A stretch of 14,346 nucleotides of DNA from an uncultured Campylobacter sp. (GTDB lineage: Bacteria; Campylobacterota; Campylobacteria; Campylobacterales; Campylobacteraceae). Made by a program: the position numbers and the translations under genes. The notes under the pieces are model-generated. The model was not told where the DNA came from. It made no database searches and saw only the letters and a program-made list of their open reading frames with translations. The DNA lies in contig NZ_CALIBF010000163.1 in the NCBI RefSeq assembly GCF_938045465.1, positions 1 to 14,346 on the forward strand. Reading direction: 5' to 3'. This document shows positions 1 through 6,491 of this stretch, piece by piece. How positions within the stretch are numbered: position 1 is the first letter of the stretch; every line of letters begins with the position of its first letter.

Positions 1-429
1 CATAGCGCGTTTTGGCGGCTTGCTACGATAGTGCCGCTGATTACGTTTTGCGCCATCGTGGGATTTTTGCCTGCGGATATGCCAGATATCTATATTGTGC
101 CGCCGCTTGCACTGGGGATGGCTATGCAAACGACGGCGTTTAGCGAGGTCGCCGGCAGAGGCTATAACAATGCCTTTACTACGGGCAATCTCAAAAAGAC
201 GATGATCTCTTTGGGCGAATACGTAATGCACCGTAAAAGCGAAGATAAGCGCTCGGTTTTTATATACGCAGCCCTCGTAATCAGTTTCGTTGCGGGCGGC
301 ATCGCTTCGGCGCTTTTACAAAAGATCTTGGGTTTATATACGATTTTAATTGCGGCGGTGATTTTGGCGGTAACGGCAGGAATTTACGCCCTTATGCTGA
401 TTGAGCGCGAGGATCATCTTTCGTCTTGA
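1..429 (+). CDS. YoaK/DUF1275 family membrane protein, 3' part
   Basis: The reading frame is open from base 1 to the TGA at 427-429, giving 142 residues without the true N-terminus; GTG codons inside the frame are unlikely to be the real start. The protein is strongly hydrophobic. Visible features are a helix ending near VGFLPADMPD, a glycine/alanine-rich helix with LALGMAMQTTAF, a conserved-looking FTTGNLKKT stretch, and two C-terminal helices (about residues 86-105 and 108-130). The GMxxxTxx...TTGNL pattern between helices is typical of the DUF1275 (YoaK) family of six- or seven-helix inner-membrane proteins, whose substrate is not established. It is convergent with sodC, and the two genes share a hairpin terminator. 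The family call is fairly safe; no function can be assigned from sequence. Confidence 0.75.
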   Translation, partial: HSAFWRLATIVPLITFCAIVGFLPADMPDIYIVPPLALGMAMQTTAFSEVAGRGYNNAFTTGNLKKTMISLGEYVMHRKSEDKRSVFIYAALVISFVAGGIASALLQKILGLYTILIAAVILAVTAGIYALMLIEREDHLSS

Positions 430-457
430 ATTTGCGAGGTTGATTTTATCGAAAAGA

Positions 458-483
458 TTTGCGGAGCGCGAAAGCTCCGCAAA
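458..483. terminator. Bidirectional rho-independent terminator between DUF1275 gene and sodC
   Basis: A perfect 10-bp inverted repeat, tttgcggagc (458-467) and gctccgcaaa (474-483), encloses a 6-nt loop gcgaaa. The GC-rich stem core is flanked by AT-rich tracts: gtatttt on the plus strand and tctttt on the minus strand. It lies 28 bases after the stop of the DUF1275 gene and 16 bases beyond the stop of the convergent sodC, so it can end both transcripts. Confidence 0.75.
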
Positions 484-499
484 GTATTTTGTCGAGCGC

Positions 500-1045
500 T
501 TATTTTATAACGCCGCAGACCATTCTAGCGCCGCCGCCGCCGAGCGGCTTCGGATGGTCGCTGTGGTTATCGCCGCCTACGTGAACCATCAGCGAGTGGC
601 CCTTTAGCTCATCTAGGCTCTTGATCTTCGGAGCTAGCACCGGATAGACCGCATTGCCCTCAGCATCGACGAAAAGTGCAGGCAGATCGCCCTTGTGGCC
701 GCTATCGTCCCAAGCAAACGAGTGCTTTTTGGTATCGCTCGGATCCCAGTGACCGCCCGCTTTCATGCCTAAGCCCTTCTCGGTCGCGCCGCAGTCGGCA
801 TTTTGATGCACGTGAAAGCCGTGCACGCCGCTAGTAAGACCTTTTAAATTCGGGAAAAACGCCACGCCGTAGTTCGTCTCGACCGCTACGACCTCGCCGA
901 CGGTTACGTTGCCCTTCTCGCCCAGCTGCTCCATCGCGATGACAAGGTGCTTGCCGGTCTTAGGGTCGAAATTTTGCATATCGCCGTGCTCGTGAGCGAT
1001 CAAGGCGCTTGCGACTAAAATTGATGAAATTAAAAATTTCTTCAT
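500..1045 (-). CDS. sodC: Periplasmic Cu,Zn superoxide dismutase
   Basis: This 181-residue enzyme dismutates superoxide to oxygen and peroxide in the periplasm. Residues 1-17 (MKKFLISSILVASALIA) form a signal peptide, followed by a His-rich start HEHGD. All metal ligands of bacterial CuZnSOD are visible: copper ligands H78 and H80 in GFHVH, bridging H99 in GGHWDP, zinc ligands H108, H117 and D120 (GHKGDLP), and copper ligand H155 in MVHVGGDN. C85 and C177 can form the family disulfide, and GGGGARMVCGVI is the typical C-terminus. The frame extends 14 codons upstream, but the start at 1045 is preferred: AAGGA sits 7 bases before it and it begins the signal peptide. The gene follows modB after 66 bases and probably has its own promoter. 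Confidence 0.95.
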   Translation of the reverse strand: MKKFLISSILVASALIAHEHGDMQNFDPKTGKHLVIAMEQLGEKGNVTVGEVVAVETNYGVAFFPNLKGLTSGVHGFHVHQNADCGATEKGLGMKAGGHWDPSDTKKHSFAWDDSGHKGDLPALFVDAEGNAVYPVLAPKIKSLDELKGHSLMVHVGGDNHSDHPKPLGGGGARMVCGVIK

Positions 1046-1076
1046 GAAAAATCCTTTAAAATAAAATGCGAGTGTA

Positions 1077-1082
1077 ATTTTA
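1077..1082 (-). promoter_or_regulatory. Candidate sodC -10 box
   Basis: On the minus strand TAAAAT lies 31 bases before the sodC ATG, preceded by T-rich tracts (two TTTTTT runs within about 25 bases). Epsilonproteobacterial sigma-70 promoters depend on a -10 box plus upstream T-rich periodicity rather than a firm -35. The box differs from TATAAT at one position, so this is a plausible call, not a certain one. Confidence 0.35.
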
Positions 1083-1111
1083 TCCAAAAAATACTTAAAA
1101 AATAATTTTTC

Positions 1112-1780
1112 TTATTTAGATAAATTTTGCTTTTTATCTAAAAGGCTTATCGCGAAGAATAAGATCAAGCTGAAAATTACGAGCAAAACGCTTAAAATCA
1201 GCGCCCGCTCGTTCTCTCCGTCATACACGGCATTGTAGATCGCAAGGCCTAACGTGTCGGTTTTGCCCACGATATTTCCGCCCAGCATCAGCGTAATACC
1301 CACTTCGCCAAGTCCGCGCGAGAGCGCTAGAATGAGCGCGGAGCCGAGCGTTTTAAGCGAGCTTGGAAGGATGACGAAGAGGAAAATTTGAGCTCTGTTT
1401 TTGCCTAAAATTTGCGCGGCTTCGATTAGGCTCTTCGGAAAGAGCTCAAAGCTCGCACACACGGGCTTTACAAACAGCGGCAGCCCCACCAAAAATGCGG
1501 CGATTACCAATGAAGAAAAGTTAAAAACGATGTCTAAATTTAACGCAGAGCCGATAAATCCGCTCTTTCCGAAGATGTAAAGAAGCAAAAATCCCGTCGC
1601 GATCGGCGGGAAGATGAGCGGAAAAATCACTAAAATTTCGACGATTTTTTTAAGCTTCGATCTACTAAAGGCTAAAAAATACGCAATCGCAAGCCCTACC
1701 GTAATCAACAGCAAAAAGCTACAAAACAGGGCTTTGACGCTTAAAAGCAAAGGATGCGCGATCCAAGCTATGTCGCTCAT
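1112..1780 (-). CDS. modB: Molybdate-type ABC transporter permease (ModB)
   Basis: This 222-residue inner-membrane permease would form the channel of a molybdate or similar oxyanion importer. Hydrophobic segments lie near residues 11-36, 47-70, 87-106, 142-155 and 195-214, matching the five-helix ModB fold. The cytoplasmic EAA loop that docks the ATPase is EAAQILGKNRAQIFLFVILP (120-139). It is followed by the ModB signature GLGEVGITLMLGGNI and the TDTLGLAIY segment. Length is normal for ModB. Its ATG overlaps the modA stop as ATGA, so the two genes are translationally coupled. The expected next gene, the ATPase modC, is absent; sodC follows instead. A tungstate specificity cannot be excluded. 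Confidence 0.88.
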   Translation of the reverse strand: MSDIAWIAHPLLLSVKALFCSFLLLITVGLAIAYFLAFSRSKLKKIVEILVIFPLIFPPIATGFLLLYIFGKSGFIGSALNLDIVFNFSSLVIAAFLVGLPLFVKPVCASFELFPKSLIEAAQILGKNRAQIFLFVILPSSLKTLGSALILALSRGLGEVGITLMLGGNIVGKTDTLGLAIYNAVYDGENERALILSVLLVIFSLILFFAISLLDKKQNLSK

Positions 1781-2478
1781 TTAAGGCCGAATTTTGAAAA
1801 AATCTCTTTTGAGCGATCCGACTTAAACTCCTTCATCACCTTTTCGCAAAGCGCTTCATCGCTGCACGCGCTAAGCCTTGCGATGCCGATGTATGCGGGG
1901 CTGTAGAGGCTCTCGTCGATGTAGATGATCGAGCCGAACTCATCTTTTTTGGCGACCGCTTCGGTGCTATTGATAAAGCCCGCCTGCACCTCGCCGTTGA
2001 TGACGTAAGCGACTACCTGCGGCACGCCCGCGACGGCTAAAATTTTATCTTTTACTCCGTCCATCTTGGTATTTTGTAAAAACTCGTTCGTCCTGATACC
2101 GTAAATCGCCTTTTTGGGATCTGGCATCGCGATTTTATCGAACTTTGCGATCTCCGATACGCCCTGTATTTTGATATTTTTCGGCGTCACCAAAACAAGC
2201 GTGCCGCGCCCGATGCGCTCAAATTTAGTGATATTTAGATCGCTTTTTTTCAAAAACGCCTCGTCGCCCACGATGAATGAAATTTTATTCTCGCGCGATT
2301 GAATGACGAGCTGGCCAAGGTTGGCAAACGATCCCGCCACATCCATGCCCTCTTTTTTCAAATTTTCGATCACGGCTGAGACGGGCTTTTTATATCCGCC
2401 GCCGGCTGCGATTATCAGCTGATCCGCGCAGAATGAAACGCTTGCCGTAAGTGCTAAAATAAAAGCAATTTTTTTCAT
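1777..2478 (-). CDS. modA: Molybdate-type ABC transporter substrate-binding protein (ModA)
   Basis: This 233-residue periplasmic binding protein has a signal peptide (about residues 1-18, MKKIAFILALTASVSFCA). The cysteine at 17 is not in a good lipobox because a Phe precedes it. The mature part starts QLIIAAGGGYKKP and follows the ModA layout: an N-terminal lobe, LVLVTPKN as the crossover, MPDPKKAIYG, and AYVINGEVQAGFINSTEAV. Its ligand loops are divergent: the usual phosphate/molybdate-type SG motif appears as FANLGQL. The ligand is therefore taken from the neighbouring modB and modD rather than from conserved residues. AAGGA precedes the ATG at a normal distance. It heads a modA-modB unit and has its own 116-base upstream region with a palindrome. 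Confidence 0.8.
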   Translation of the reverse strand: MKKIAFILALTASVSFCADQLIIAAGGGYKKPVSAVIENLKKEGMDVAGSFANLGQLVIQSRENKISFIVGDEAFLKKSDLNITKFERIGRGTLVLVTPKNIKIQGVSEIAKFDKIAMPDPKKAIYGIRTNEFLQNTKMDGVKDKILAVAGVPQVVAYVINGEVQAGFINSTEAVAKKDEFGSIIYIDESLYSPAYIGIARLSACSDEALCEKVMKEFKSDRSKEIFSKFGLK

Positions 2479-2515
2479 GAAAATCCTTTTTTTTGAAATT
2501 TTAAGAATTTTACAA

Positions 2516-2540
2516 AATATACTCTTATTTATTAATAAAT
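2516..2540 (-). promoter_or_regulatory. modA promoter with palindromic operator candidate
   Basis: On the minus strand a perfect 14-bp palindrome, atttattaataaat (2527-2540), is followed after 5 bases by TATATT (2516-2521), a good -10 candidate, 37 bases before the modA ATG. The palindrome covers the -35 region, where a repressor would act. A ModE-type molybdate regulator is the obvious candidate from context, but the bases do not closely match the E. coli ModE site, so the regulator is unknown. Confidence 0.4.
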
Positions 2541-2594
2541 CGCGTTTTTATGCCTTGTTTTAGACTTCCGCGCCTTAAATTTAAAATTTAATAT

Positions 2595-3446
2595 TTAGAT
2601 AAATTCTATCTTTCCGCCTAGATCGCACACGCCCTGATTCCAAACCGCCGAGCTTACGAGCACGTCCGCGCCGGTAGCTGCAAACTCGGCGCAGTTATTT
2701 TTATTTATACAGCCCGCAGCGCAAATTTTAATCTGCGGCGCCGTCTCATCTCGCCTCAAAACGCAGGCTCTAAGCTCGCTAGGGCTCATCTTATCGCACA
2801 TTATTGCATCCGGCGCGTAACTTAAAAGCTCGCTAAATTCGCGCTCGCTCGCCACTTCGATCATGATCTTTCGCTCGGGCGCGCGCTCTTTAAATTTAGC
2901 GATCTGCGCGCAAAACTCGCTAAAGCTCGCAAACGCGCGGATGTGGTTTGAAAAAAATAGGACGCTGTCGTGCAGCCCCAGGCGGTGCATCGTTCCGCCG
3001 CCCGCGATCAGCGCATTTACGCAAAGCTCCTTCGCAAAAGGAAAGCTCTTGCGTGTCGCACCCAGCACGCAGCGCGGATTAGCCTCTCGCATCAGCGCAA
3101 CCATCTCGTGCGCGTAGGTAGAAATTTTGCAGGAGTACTCAAACACGATCTGAACGATCTTCCAAGCTTTATGCAGGCTCTCGAAGCTCCCCTGCGCGCT
3201 AAAAATTTCATCCCCTGCGCAAAATGCGCTTCCCTCGCGCGCTAGTCGCTGCGTCTCGCAACTAAAGCGCGCCGCCACTTCGCGCGCAATCCCCCCGCCG
3301 CTAAAGATCAGATCCTGCCTCGTTACGATAGAAAGTCGCGCGGGCGCGTTTAGATCCACGAAGTCCTGCAAAAGCTCGGTCGTAAGGTCCAAAAACGCGC
3401 CGTCGCTTGCGATAAGATCGTCGATTTTACTCTGCGAAATAAACAT
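2595..3446 (-). CDS. modD: ModD-like phosphoribosyltransferase-family protein
   Basis: This 283-residue protein belongs to the quinolinate phosphoribosyltransferase (NadC) fold. Family hallmarks are NPRCVLGATRKSFPFAKEL (about 123-141, with the T-R-K triad at 131-133), GGGTMHRLGLHDSVLFFSNH (149-168, with H154-R155), an MIEV strand, a MCDKM segment, and ICAAGCINKNN near the C-terminus. The sequence between the hallmarks and the location beside modAB identify it as ModD, a paralogue found in molybdate transport clusters; its substrate is not firmly established. NadC is the alternative, but NadC genes usually sit beside nadA/nadB. It begins 2 bases after the nitroreductase stop, so the two are probably co-transcribed. 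Confidence 0.8.
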   Translation of the reverse strand: MFISQSKIDDLIASDGAFLDLTTELLQDFVDLNAPARLSIVTRQDLIFSGGGIAREVAARFSCETQRLAREGSAFCAGDEIFSAQGSFESLHKAWKIVQIVFEYSCKISTYAHEMVALMREANPRCVLGATRKSFPFAKELCVNALIAGGGTMHRLGLHDSVLFFSNHIRAFASFSEFCAQIAKFKERAPERKIMIEVASEREFSELLSYAPDAIMCDKMSPSELRACVLRRDETAPQIKICAAGCINKNNCAEFAATGADVLVSSAVWNQGVCDLGGKIEFI

Positions 3447-3448
3447 AT

Positions 3449-3946
3449 CTAGCCTACGAAGTGAATTTTAGCGGGCTCAAAGCGTGAATGCGCCTTTGTG
3501 ACGCGAGACGGAAAGCCCAAAGGCATAATGCAAAACGCCTCTAAATGCCCAGGCAGATCCAAAATTTCTCTTACGCGCTCCATTGCGTAAATATCGGGCG
3601 CTACGCCCAGCCACGTGGTGCCAAGCCCCAAATGGTGCGCCGCCAGCCAGAGATTTTCTGCCGCACAAGCGCAGTCGTAGCGAGCGTAGGGCTGGAATTT
3701 TAAGCCGCTTTTGCGCGTGCAGACCACGATCGCAAGCGGCGCATCCTTCGTGCAGCCGCCGTAGGTGCCGACGCTGCTAAGTAGCGTAAGCGCGGTGCGA
3801 TCGCGCACTACGTAAAATTCCCATGAGCGCTGGTTGCCTGCGCTAGGGGCTTGCATCGCGGCTTTTAGCACGAGCTCGATCTGATCGTCGCTCGGCATTT
3901 TTTCGGTAAAATTCCGCACGCTCGTGCGTGTAAAAATTTCATTCAT
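3449..3946 (-). CDS. Nitroreductase-family FMN oxidoreductase
   Basis: This 165-residue flavoprotein belongs to the nitroreductase superfamily, which uses NAD(P)H and FMN to reduce nitro groups, quinones or flavins. The N-terminal R7-T-S9-V-R11 motif and QAPSAGNQRSWEFYVV (32-47) contact the FMN phosphate and ribityl chain in this family. LGLGTTWLGV (106-115) and MPLGFP (141-146) complete the fold. It is shorter than NfsB (about 217 residues) and nearer to the small 160-175-residue subfamily seen in anaerobes. AAGGAG lies 7 bases before the ATG. It is the first gene of a unit with modD, 2 bases apart, which hints at a redox role near molybdenum metabolism, though the substrate cannot be read from sequence. 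Confidence 0.85.
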   Translation of the reverse strand: MNEIFTRTSVRNFTEKMPSDDQIELVLKAAMQAPSAGNQRSWEFYVVRDRTALTLLSSVGTYGGCTKDAPLAIVVCTRKSGLKFQPYARYDCACAAENLWLAAHHLGLGTTWLGVAPDIYAMERVREILDLPGHLEAFCIMPLGFPSRVTKAHSRFEPAKIHFVG

Positions 3947-4629
3947 CGCTGCTCCTTTAAATTAAATTTCTAAATTCCGCTTTTTGCGAGCGGTAAAAAA
4001 TGGAATTTAGAAGTAAGCTTGCCGCTGCGTTTGCTTGAGCCTTGCTTACACGTTGCGCTATTTAGGCGCTACGTGGCGGCCGATGCGCGCTAATTTGGTT
4101 TTACTTGCCTGAGCGCGCCTCTTTTTGCATCGGAAAGCGTAAAGTCGCGATAGAATTTCAAGCCTCATTACTATGAAACACGCCGCATAGGATAGCTGCG
4201 CGAACTTAATTCAATCAAAATTTCGCTCACAAGCAAGCTTGCGATCCGCGTATTTAAATTTTAATCCTAGGCCGCTATTTGGCACCTGCTAAAATGACAC
4301 GCCGTATGCATCAATATGTGCGTGTAGCTCGCGTGGTCCTTAAATTTCATCTCGCACGCAAACTTGCGTCGATCTTTGCGGATAAAATTTTATCCTTCGC
4401 AGCAATGAAATTTCACCTTCGCGCCGAGCAAATTTTATCTTCGTCGCTCGGTAAAATTCCGCTTTCGCCGCTTTGTATTTTAACCGCACGCGTCCGCAAA
4501 GCACTTGCCGCGCCGTACCGCATGCAAAGCGCGCTCAGATCAAAAGCTCAAAATATCTAAAATTTAACCGCTAAACACGATCAGGCAGATCCACACTCCG
4601 AAACGCTATAAAATTTTAAGCGTTTAAAT
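3947..4629. other. Long intergenic region without a credible gene
   Basis: There are 683 bases between the nitroreductase start and the tcdA stop. No open frame here resembles a protein. The longest (4279-4560, TTG start, no good ribosome site) is Arg/Lys/Leu-rich noise. No tRNA cloverleaf was seen. The region holds the hairpin at 3968-4012, a perfect 16-bp palindrome ggataaaattttatcc (4380-4395), a 6-bp stem ccgagc/gctcgg (4424-4451), and more than ten RAATTY hexamers (AAATTT, AAATTC, GAATTT). It may contain decayed genes, but none can be named. Confidence 0.6.
3968..4012. repeat. Long imperfect hairpin in the nitroreductase leader
   Basis: ttctaaattcc (3968-3978) and ggaatttagaa (4002-4012) are perfect 11-bp inverted repeats. 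Inside them ttttt (3981-3985) pairs with aaaaa (3996-4000), so the stem reaches 17 of 18 positions with a 10-base loop. On the minus strand the stem ends 21 bases before the nitroreductase ATG, just upstream of its AAGGAG. It could be a terminator for read-through from tcdA, an operator or an mRNA element. No run of U follows on the minus strand, so a classic terminator is not supported. Confidence 0.5.
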
Positions 4630-5295
4630 TTATCGCTCGCCTATCAGCTTGCGCACGACGTAGCTTGCGATGAAAAGCCCGAAGCTCGCGGTCACGCCCA
4701 TGAAGCTGCCCATCGATTTGACGCGCGGCGGCTCGCTTGAACAAACGACGTCAAAATCGCCCGCAAAGCCGTGCTTTCGCAGCTCATATCTGATCTTGCG
4801 CGCGAGCGGATCGCCTTGCGTCCGCCAGATTGAGCGGATTTCGATTTTAGCGGGATCGAGCCTCTTTGCGCCGCCCATCGAGCTTACGAATCCTACGCCC
4901 GCCTCGCTGCAGCGCAGCGCAAGCGCGATCTTGGCGCCCACGTCGTCGATCGCATCGATGACGAAATCAAATTTTGCTAGATCAAATTCCGATAAAAATT
5001 CCTCGCCAATCCTAGCGACGATCGGCGTCACGCCTTTAAATTTGCGCGCGAAAACCTCGCATTTTAGCTCGCCTACATGCTCGCTTCCAAGCTGGCGATT
5101 TTGGTTGGTTATCTCGAAGCGATCGCAATCGATTACGCTTAAGCTTACCGCACCGCTGCGATACAGCGCCTCTATCGCCGCTCCGCCCACGCCGCCGCAG
5201 CCGCAGATTAAAATTTTAGCGCTTTGCAGCCTTGCGAAATCCTCGCCGAAAAGTAGGCGCGAGCGCGAAAAGCGGTCTACTACGACCTCACTCAT
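4630..5295 (-). CDS. tcdA: ThiF/MoeB-family enzyme, probable tRNA threonylcarbamoyladenosine dehydratase TcdA
   Basis: This 221-residue E1-like ATP-binding enzyme would cyclise t6A37 of tRNAs to ct6A in the cytoplasm. The TcdA-type start RFSRSRLLFG (8-17) leads into the nucleotide loop GCGGVGGAA (32-40). After that come the strand-end acid in VIDCDRFEITNQNRQ (54-68, with the ATP-contacting Arg of NRQ), VIDAIDDVGAKIAL (112-125), SSMGGAKRLDP (138-148), and the TcdA-specific segment from SIWRTQGDPLARKIR to VCSSEPPR (155-191). No C-terminal rhodanese or zinc CXXC module of MoeB/ThiF is seen, which favours TcdA. At 221 residues it is somewhat shorter than E. coli TcdA (about 268). Its start overlaps the end of surE by 8 bases, so the two form an operon. 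C. jejuni has the same pair, from memory. Confidence 0.82.
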   Translation of the reverse strand: MSEVVVDRFSRSRLLFGEDFARLQSAKILICGCGGVGGAAIEALYRSGAVSLSVIDCDRFEITNQNRQLGSEHVGELKCEVFARKFKGVTPIVARIGEEFLSEFDLAKFDFVIDAIDDVGAKIALALRCSEAGVGFVSSMGGAKRLDPAKIEIRSIWRTQGDPLARKIRYELRKHGFAGDFDVVCSSEPPRVKSMGSFMGVTASFGLFIASYVVRKLIGER

Positions 5296-6067
5296 CGTTT
5301 TTCATCCACCCTTCTAGCGCGCTCATCTGCTCGTGCGCGGTCAAATTTAGCTTAATCGGACTTAGCGTCGCCCGCCCCTCAAAAAGCACCGAAATATCGC
5401 TGTTTTCATTCCTGCTCGCATCAAAGTCGAACGTAGATTTGCCGAGCCAATAATACTCTATTCCGCGCGGATTGCGGTTTAGCTGCGCGTCGGTATCGTA
5501 GAGCTTCTCGCCGCATGGCGCAACCGTTAGCCCCTTGAAATCTTGCTTTGAAACGGCAGGAACGTTTAAATTTAAAAACTGCTTCGGCGGCAGAGGAAAG
5601 CCTTTTTTAAAGATTTTTTCAACCAATTCCACCGCGAGCTCGCACGCGAGATCAAATCCGTATCGCTGCAGCGAGTCCGCGACGTAAAACTGGCTCACCG
5701 CAAGCGCGGGAATGCCTTGCAAAACCCCCTCCATCGCGCCTCCGCACGTGCCCGAATAGGTCACGTCCTCCGCGACGTTGGCGCCGTGGTTTATGCCGCT
5801 TATCACAAGATCGGGCTTATGGTTATACAGCGCGCGGAGCGCCAAATACACGCAGTCTGCGGGCGTAGCGTCGTCGAGTTTGAAAAATCCGTCGTCGAGC
5901 TTTACAAATCTAAGCGGGCGTGTGAGCGTGAGCGAGTGCGAGCATGCCGATTTCTCCGAGCTTGGCGCTACGATGGTTACGTTTGCGACCGATCTTAGCG
6001 CACTTGCGAGCTCCAAAAGACCGCGCGCTTCGAATCCATCGTCGTTGGTGATTAAAATTTCTTTCAT
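5288..6067 (-). CDS. surE: 5'/3'-nucleotidase SurE
   Basis: SurE is a metal-dependent cytoplasmic phosphatase that removes phosphate from nucleoside monophosphates and short polyphosphates and is tied to stationary-phase survival. This 259-residue protein has the usual length. The motifs are complete: ITNDDG with metal ligands D9 and D10, APSSEKSACSHS with S40, TPADCV (68-73), and VISGINHGANVAEDVTYSGT (88-107) with N93 and the flexible-loop residues. The ATG has AAGAGAG 3-9 bases upstream. The gene leads a two-gene unit with tcdA. Its 424-base upstream region contains AT-rich non-coding DNA. Confidence 0.95.
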   Translation of the reverse strand: MKEILITNDDGFEARGLLELASALRSVANVTIVAPSSEKSACSHSLTLTRPLRFVKLDDGFFKLDDATPADCVYLALRALYNHKPDLVISGINHGANVAEDVTYSGTCGGAMEGVLQGIPALAVSQFYVADSLQRYGFDLACELAVELVEKIFKKGFPLPPKQFLNLNVPAVSKQDFKGLTVAPCGEKLYDTDAQLNRNPRGIEYYWLGKSTFDFDASRNENSDISVLFEGRATLSPIKLNLTAHEQMSALEGWMKNDE

Positions 6068-6491
6068 ATTCTCTCTTTAACTAAAATTTCGCGACAGACC
6101 TATCGGGGCGGAATTCTATCTGCAAAATTCTAGCACTCAATTCTTTACTATGCAAAAATTGCTACTTAGTTTGCGTGGCGTAAAATTTCATCGTGTCAAA
6201 TTTTTTCGCAAAAATTCCATCACGAAACTTAGATCACAAAATTCATAGAAAAATTCCGCTTTTTTGCTACGAAATTTTATCTTTTTTCGCTACAAATTTT
6301 TATAGCTTTTTATAGCCTGACACGCAATTTCATCGCCTAAATTTCACTTTCGAAATTTCTTAAATTAAATTTTGCGACCGCACTCCGCAACTCGCCGCAA
6401 AATTTATCTTTTAAATTATCGCAGATTTTGCACCATAAAATTTCGCTTTCGCGCCGATGTAAATCTGCGACATAAAATTACGCGAGATTAT
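6068..6491. other. AT-rich intergenic region dense in RAATTY hexamers
   Basis: These 424 bases between the surE start and the lipoprotein stop contain no credible open frame and no tRNA. Reading through by eye, about 15 RAATTY hexamers (AAATTT, AAATTC, GAATTC) occur, usually in contexts such as taaaatttc, cgaaatttt and gaaaaattcc, separated by 10-30 bases. A 10-bp inverted repeat tcgcagattt (6419-6428) / aaatctgcga (6461-6470) lies just beyond the lipoprotein stop and could form part of its 3' end. The surE promoter must lie here but could not be fixed. Confidence 0.6.
6419..6470 (-). repeat. 10-bp inverted repeat downstream of the lipoprotein gene
   Basis: tcgcagattt and aaatctgcga are perfect inverted repeats separated by 32 bases. 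They begin 22 bases after the lipoprotein stop in the direction of transcription, where a terminator would be expected. The long loop and the lack of an immediate U run make this only a possible terminator. Confidence 0.35.

Noticed and set aside
1046..1087. 14-codon N-terminal extension of sodC
   Set aside because: It would bury the signal peptide, and the ribosome site AAGGA fits the ATG at 1045.
3947..4280. Possible tRNA or small RNA gene in the GC-rich part of the gap
   Set aside because: Short stems such as gtaagc/gcttac occur, but no cloverleaf, conserved T-loop sequence or CCA end could be found.
4279..4560. 93-codon open frame in the long intergenic gap
   Set aside because: It starts with TTG without a ribosome site, its composition is Arg/Lys/Leu noise, and it follows AAATTT-type repeats rather than a protein pattern.
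4670..5317. 215-codon frame opposite tcdA
   Set aside because: Ser/Pro/Arg-rich antisense shadow of a clearly conserved gene.
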